A stretch of 62,804 bases of DNA from Tistrella mobilis (GTDB lineage Bacteria; Pseudomonadota; Alphaproteobacteria; Tistrellales; Tistrellaceae): assembly GCF_041468085.1 (NCBI RefSeq), contig NZ_CP121016.1, forward strand, positions 1-62,804, written 5' to 3'. A program made the position numbers and the translations under genes. The notes under the pieces were generated by a model. It saw only the letters and a program-made list of their open reading frames with translations. It did no database searches and had not been told where the DNA came from. Below, in pieces: positions 59,213 through 62,804 of this stretch. The first letter of the stretch is position 1, and each line of letters starts with the position of its first letter.

Positions 59213-60109
59213 TTAACCCTTCAACGCCAAAATGCGTCTGGCACCGTTAAGTACAATGCCCCCCGCGATGGTGCCGATAATCAGATCCGGATAATTGGAA
59301 CCGGTCCACGCGACCAGGGCGCCGGCGGTGATGACCCCCAGGTTGATCACCACGTCGTTGGCCGAGAATATCCAGCTTGCCTTCATGTGCGCCCCGCCTT
59401 CCCGATGTTTGGATATGAGCAGCAGACAACTGGTATTGGCAATCAATGCGACGAATGCGATAGCCATCATCACCAGCGATTCAGGCTCACTACCGAATAC
59501 AAAGCGTCTCACCACCTCTACGAGCACGCCCACAGCCAAGATCAGTTGTAGTACACCAGCAAGATGCGCGGCACGTACCTGCATTTTCACGCTATGTCCA
59601 ACCGCATAAAGGGCAAGCCCGTACACCGCCGCATCGGCAAAATTGTCCAGGGATTCTCCAATCAGGCCGGTGGACTGGGCGATCAGACCGGCAGTCATTT
59701 CCACCACGAACAGAAGTGCATTGATGCCGAGCAACCAGCGCAGGGTCCCGGATTCTTGCTTAGCAGAAGCTGCCGAAAACTCGGCGGCCTTGATGGTCTC
59801 CGGATTTGCAGCGACGGTTTCCTGAAGCGAGGCGCCTAGCCCCAAGGTCTTCAGTTTCGAGGTGACGGGCTCGACCTCGCCGTCATGCACGACCTTCAGC
59901 CGGCGGTTCGACAAGTCGAAGGACAGCGCCCGAATCTCCTCAAAGCCGTTCAGGGCTAGGCGAATCATTCGTTCTTCTGATGGACAGTCCATCTTCGGCA
60001 CGGCATAAACACTGACCCATCTCCCTGGCGCCTCGGAGGAGGCCTGTATATCGGTATCCGCTGCGGACGTTGCATCACCGCCACAGGCGCCACCACAGGA
60101 TTTGCTCAT
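59213..60109 (-). CDS. Cation diffusion facilitator with N-terminal HMA-like domain
   Basis: A 298-residue transporter. The first 90 residues have a Cys-rich start (MSKSCGGACGGD) and an HMA-like fold with AVPKMDCPSEERMIRLALNG. The membrane part has LLFVVEMTAGLIAQSTGLIG, ESLDNFADAAVYGLALYAVG and FSANDVVINLGVITAGALVA, with Asp residues of the CDF metal site. Likely zinc/cadmium/lead efflux; the regulator next door supports that. ATG 60109 is used. Confidence 0.9.
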   Translation of the reverse strand: MSKSCGGACGGDATSAADTDIQASSEAPGRWVSVYAVPKMDCPSEERMIRLALNGFEEIRALSFDLSNRRLKVVHDGEVEPVTSKLKTLGLGASLQETVAANPETIKAAEFSAASAKQESGTLRWLLGINALLFVVEMTAGLIAQSTGLIGESLDNFADAAVYGLALYAVGHSVKMQVRAAHLAGVLQLILAVGVLVEVVRRFVFGSEPESLVMMAIAFVALIANTSCLLLISKHREGGAHMKASWIFSANDVVINLGVITAGALVAWTGSNYPDLIIGTIAGGIVLNGARRILALKG

Positions 60110-60142
60110 GATACGACTCCACTTGAACAATGTTGTGGTACC

Positions 60143-60173
60143 ATTTAAAACTATAAAGCTACTATAAGGTCAA
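60143..60173 (-). promoter_or_regulatory. MerR-type promoter of the CDF-lspA-tnpA operon
   Basis: On the minus strand, TTGACC (60173-60168) and TTAAAT (60148-60143) are separated by 19 bases, the long spacer typical of MerR-family promoters. The spacer holds the inverted repeat CTTATAGT/ACTATAA-type CTATAAAGCTACTATAAG. The regulator gene starts at 60205 in the opposite direction. Confidence 0.8.
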
Positions 60174-60204
60174 TAGAGTAAAGAATCCGTTGGGGAGGAG
60201 GCTG

Positions 60205-60612
60205 ATGCGCATTGGTCAGTTGGCGCAGTTGGTAGGGGTCGAAACACAGACGATCCGCTTCTATGAACAGCAGGGCTTGTTGCCGCCGCCTGATCGGCAG
60301 GACAACGGTTACCGTGTCTATACCGAGAAGCATGGTGAGGGGCTGGCCTTCATCCGTCGCTGCAGAATCCTGGGCCTGTCACTGGCTGAGATTCACGAAC
60401 TACAGAGCTATCAGGACGACCCTCATCAGCCTTGTACCGCCGTCAACGCCTTGCTCGATGATCACATCTCTCATGTGCGGTCGCAGATAACCGCTCTGCA
60501 AGCGCTTGAGAAACAACTCGTTTCACTGAGAGCGAGTTGCAACGATGACCGGGAAGTTGAGGCGTGTGGGGTTCTTGCTGGAATTAGCGAAGGAAACATG
60601 CACCAGCAGTAG
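60205..60612 (+). CDS. CadR/PbrR-type MerR-family regulator
   Basis: A 135-residue MerR protein: HTH MRIGQLAQLVGVETQTIRFY, wing EQQGLLPPPDRQDNGYRVYT, dimer helix and three cysteines in the Cd/Pb pattern (PHQPCTAVN, RASCNDDREVEACGVL). It should switch on the divergent CDF operon with Cd, Pb or Zn. GGGGAGGAG precedes ATG 60205. Confidence 0.9.
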   Translation: MRIGQLAQLVGVETQTIRFYEQQGLLPPPDRQDNGYRVYTEKHGEGLAFIRRCRILGLSLAEIHELQSYQDDPHQPCTAVNALLDDHISHVRSQITALQALEKQLVSLRASCNDDREVEACGVLAGISEGNMHQQ

Positions 60613-60720
60613 GTGAAGCATCAACCAGATAATCCGATGAGATGCCGGTCTGTCTCACTCTCATGCAAAGGTAAGATCAACCATTTAATCCGCTTACCCG
60701 TTTTTACAAAGGAGTCGATC

Positions 60721-61005
60721 ATGAAATCGCAAATTGTCATTGCCGCCCTGTTGAGCGCTCTCTCCGTGCCAGCCTTCGCCGGTCATGCAGCAGCCCAAGC
60801 AGCCAAGGAGATGGTTCCCTTGGCTGACGGGGGAACGCTGTACATCTTCAAGGACGGAAAGATGGCACAGGAAAGCCGCTTCGGGCGCGCCGTCTATCTC
60901 AATGTCGGGGCTTCGGTGTCGACGAAGGATGGGCGCAACATCGCGATCACCAGCAATGAAGTCGCTCGCCTCGGCTCGCTGCTACAAAAAGAGCACGGCG
61001 GATGA
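60721..61005 (+). CDS. copK: Periplasmic copper-binding protein CopK
   Basis: A 94-residue protein with signal peptide MKSQIVIAALLSALSVPAFA-G. The mature part KEMVPLADGGTLYIFKDGKM, AQESRFGRAVYLNVGASVST, KDGRNIAITSNEVARLGSLL follows the CopK pattern. CopK binds Cu(I)/Cu(II) in the periplasm in Cupriavidus-type systems. The ISPpu12-like insertion separates it from copD; AAAGGAG ends seven bases before the ATG. Confidence 0.85.
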   Translation: MKSQIVIAALLSALSVPAFAGHAAAQAAKEMVPLADGGTLYIFKDGKMAQESRFGRAVYLNVGASVSTKDGRNIAITSNEVARLGSLLQKEHGG

Positions 61006-61056
61006 CGCCGCGGGTGTGCGGTGCTTTTCAAAGCTTCTGCACAGTGTGACAGAGAC

Positions 61057-61077
61057 GCGCGCCCCGATTGGGCGCGC
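61057..61077 (+). terminator. GC hairpin after copK
   Basis: GCGCGCCC-CGATT-GGGCGCGC forms an 8-bp stem about 50 bases past the copK stop. There is no T run, so it may be a weak or Rho-assisted stop. The remaining bases up to 61236 show no gene. Confidence 0.45.
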
Positions 61078-61236
61078 GCGATTGGGACGCGTCACGAGCA
61101 ACCACGAGCGCTCAAGATGCCAGTTTTTGCGATGTCAAGCGCATCAACTTCCCTGGAATGGATCCAGCCTCCACATCCACCGTGATTCGTCCACGGGACA
61201 TCTGGCGCGAATGAGAACCTGCGAGGAGCCCGATTT

Positions 61237-61566
61237 ATGGAGTTGCGTCATCTACGATGCTTTGTCGTCTTGGCAGAGGAGTTGCATTTCACGCGGGCGG
61301 CCGAGAGGCTGCATATAGAGCAACCCCCCTTGTCTCGCGCGATCAAGGAATTGGAAGATGAGCTTGGGGTCACGCTGTTTGACCGCGACCGCAGGGGTAC
61401 ACGGCTGACCGTGGCGGGGGCGGCATTCTTGCAGGACACCCGCCGACTCTTCACTGTCCTGGAGCAAGCGCGTGAGAATGCCAGAGCCATTGCCGCGGGC
61501 CTGAGGGGCAGCCTGCGCATTGCAATTTCCGATGGTGCGATGGACCCACGACTATCGGCGTTCCTA
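61237..61566 (+). pseudogene. LysR-family regulator cut by IS5 element B
   Basis: MELRHLRCFVVLAEELHFTR, AAERLHIEQPPLSRAIKELE, DELGVTLFDRDRRGTRLTVA is a complete LysR DNA-binding domain. The gene breaks at residue 110 (DPRLSAFL) where the IS5 element begins at 61567. DNA beyond the element does not clearly continue the gene. It cannot make a normal effector domain. Confidence 0.85.
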
Positions 61567-62413
61567 GGCGGTAAACTCATAAATTCGCTTGGCGTTTTTT
61601 GGCAGCTGTGATTCAAGGCTTCCGAATGAGGGAGCTTTGAATGACGCGCCGCCGCTATGAACTCACCGACCACGAATGGTCGATCATCTCGCCGCTACTG
61701 CCAAACAAGCCGCGCGGTGTTCCTCGGGTTGATGATCGTCGCGTTCTGAACGGCATTCTCTGGCGCTTCAGAACGGGTTCCCCGTGGGCGGAAGTTCCAG
61801 AACGCTATGGCCCATCGACCACCTGCTACAATCGCTTCGTCCGCTGGCGGAAGGCCGGTGTCTGGGATCGACTTCTCGAAGCGGTTTCCAAGGCTTACGA
61901 CGGCGATATCGTCATGATCGACTCGACCTGTGTTCGCGTTCACCAGCACGCGGCCACGGGAAAAAGGGGGATGGAGACGATGGCGGCATGGGACGTTCCC
62001 GTGGCGGGCTCACCAGCAAGATCCACGCGCTCGTCGATGCCGAAGGCCGTCCCGTCACCCTCCACCTGACCGCCGGTCAGGTGGCCGACTGCACCGAGGC
62101 CGAAGTGCTGATCGACAGCCTTCGCGAAGGCGACATCCTGCTGGCCGACAAGGGCTACGACAGCAACGCCATTCGCGCCAAGGCTGCCGAGCGGAAGGCC
62201 TGGGCCAACATTCCGCCGAAGACCAACCGCAAGGGTAGCTTCACTTTCTCCCGCTGGGTCTATCGGCAGCGGAACCTCGTCGAACGGTTCTTCAACCGGA
62301 TCAAGCAGTTCCGCGGTATCGCCACTCGCTACGACAAGCGACCGGAGAACTATCTCGCCGCCGTCAAGCTCGTGGCCGCGAGGATCTGGTGCCTGAGCTT
62401 ATGAGTCTACGCC
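61567..62413 (+). mobile_element. IS5-family element B (IS427-type)
   Basis: Ends GGCGGTAAACTCATAA (61567) and, reversed, GGCGTAGACTCATAA (ending 62413) form imperfect inverted repeats. The 3-base duplication CTA flanks the element (61564-61566, 62414-62416). Length 847 bp, one transposase in two frames. Confidence 0.85.
61641..62404 (+). CDS. IS5-family transposase, two frames joined by -1 frameshift
   Basis: Frame one: MTRRRYELTDHEWSIISPLL, GILWRFRTGSPWAEVPERYG and DGDIVMIDSTCVRVHQHA (first Asp). Frame two: GMGRSRGGLTSKIHALVDAE, LREGDILLADKGYDSNAIRA (second Asp) and VERFFNRIKQFRGIATRYDK (Glu). The frames overlap at a slippery run A5-G5 (about 61961-61970); slipping back one base joins them. 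IS427-group elements use this mechanism, so it is likely functional. Confidence 0.87.
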
Positions 62414-62416
62414 CTA

Positions 62417-62632
62417 GCAAAAAGAAATCCGTTTGGGATTCCCGAATCTTATCAAACCCTGAGGGGGGATCTCTGGTCTGCCATGTATCGCAAAAACGGT
62501 CGTTTATGAGAGGGGCGTGGCGGACCGCCACCGGTTCCATCGTCACAAGCGTCCGTGTTTCTCAAAACGATCTCCTGAAATTTATCTCTCATTTTCCTAG
62601 TAGTACAATGATTTTTTAAGAGGTTTCGCATA
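62417..62632. other. AT-richer region before the resolvase start
   Basis: About 215 bases with no recognisable gene, ending in AT-rich DNA (CAATGATTTTTTAAGAGG) directly upstream of the resolvase remnant. It may be the old res site/promoter of a Tn3-type transposon. Confidence 0.4.
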
Positions 62633-62804
62633 TTTGCTGGCTATGTCCGCGTCTCAACACAGGACTAGAGTCCCAACTTGCAGTCCGCGCGCTCAAGGTG
62701 GCGGGCTGTGATAAGATATTCGTTGTAAAGGTATCCGGCGCGTAGCGAGATCAGCCGGAGCTAACCGCCGCCCTGTCCTACATGCGCGAAGGCGATAGCC
62801 TTGT
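62633..62804 (+). pseudogene. Serine resolvase, N-terminal part (continues at window start)
   Basis: FAGYVRVSTQD contains the early resolvase motif with the catalytic Ser, then a TAG stop. In another frame the gene goes on: QLAVRALKVAGCDKIFVVKV, SGA, stop, and then PELTAALSYMREGDSLV, up to the last base. The next codons are at the window start. Frame changes and two stops show decay. Confidence 0.85.

Larger units (their letters stand above)
57328..60699. mobile_element. ISPpu12-like element (ISL3 family, metal-response cargo)
   Basis: 24-base inverted repeats begin GGGTATACGGATTTAATGG at 57328 and, reversed, GGGTAAGCGGATTAAATGG at 60699 (21 of 24 match). A perfect 8-base target duplication GTTTTTAC flanks it (57320-57327 and 60700-60707). 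It contains tnpA, lspA and a CDF gene on the minus strand and a divergent MerR-type gene. Gene content and the 3,372-bp size agree with my memory of ISPpu12 from Pseudomonas putida; the name needs a database check. Confidence 0.92.

Noticed and set aside
1..62804. tRNA or rRNA genes
   Set aside because: No cloverleaf with a convincing T-loop/anticodon arrangement and no rRNA-like sequence was recognised.

Overview
The window reads as a complete, circular, GC-rich plasmid of 62,804 bp, most likely from an alphaproteobacterium. The last bases encode the N-terminal part of a serine resolvase that stops after 'REGDSLV', and the first bases continue the same protein in frame ('VWKLDRL'), so the two window ends join inside one decayed resolvase gene. 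A parA-type partition gene, a Rep protein with a winged-helix initiator domain, ssb and a full VirB-type transfer operon fit a conjugative-type plasmid. The host group is an inference from codon use and gene families; the copper block and its inserted element look like beta/gammaproteobacterial DNA acquired later.

Layout. 0-6.6 kb is the maintenance backbone: parA with a small partner, a ribbon-helix-helix regulator, the rep gene, ssb, a HicAB toxin-antitoxin pair set between two copies of the ssb tail, a hairpin-rich non-coding block, an Xre regulator and small genes. 6.6-8.1 kb is a truncated IS200/IS605 element with an intact TnpB. 8.1-24.3 kb is the transfer region: a VirD4-like coupling protein on the minus strand, about 1.7 kb of gene-free hairpin-rich DNA, then a tightly overlapping operon with homologues of VirB11, B1, B3, B2, B4, B5, B6, B8, B9 and a VirB10 split over two genes, followed by lipoproteins. 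No relaxase could be recognised.

24.3-37.6 kb is an accessory zone: a Fic protein, AbiEi/AbiEii, an internally deleted IS3 element, LysR/MFS/HxlR genes, a methyltransferase, an IS5-family element, a DUF4160/DUF2442-type pair, a tyrosine recombinase, ArdC, and two small CRISPR-like leader-repeat units without cas genes that flank a decayed RelE/HigA-type pair. 37.6-47.0 kb holds two related IS21-family elements bracketing a fragment of a probable 2-aminoethylphosphonate catabolism/uptake operon; the second IS21 is itself interrupted by an IS110-family element.

47.0-61.0 kb is a copper-resistance module: copS/copR on the minus strand, then copA (multicopper oxidase), copB, a DUF411 protein, a small membrane protein, a P1B-type ATPase, copC and copD. 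copK is separated from copD by a 3.37-kb ISPpu12-like element carrying an ISL3 transposase, lspA, a cation diffusion facilitator and a CadR/PbrR-like regulator. The window ends with a LysR gene cut by a second IS5-family element and the resolvase start. Of the insertion sequences, four show target duplications that can be read directly (IS3 GAG, IS5 TGA, ISPpu12-like GTTTTTAC, IS5 CTA) and IS110 shows a CT core at both ends.
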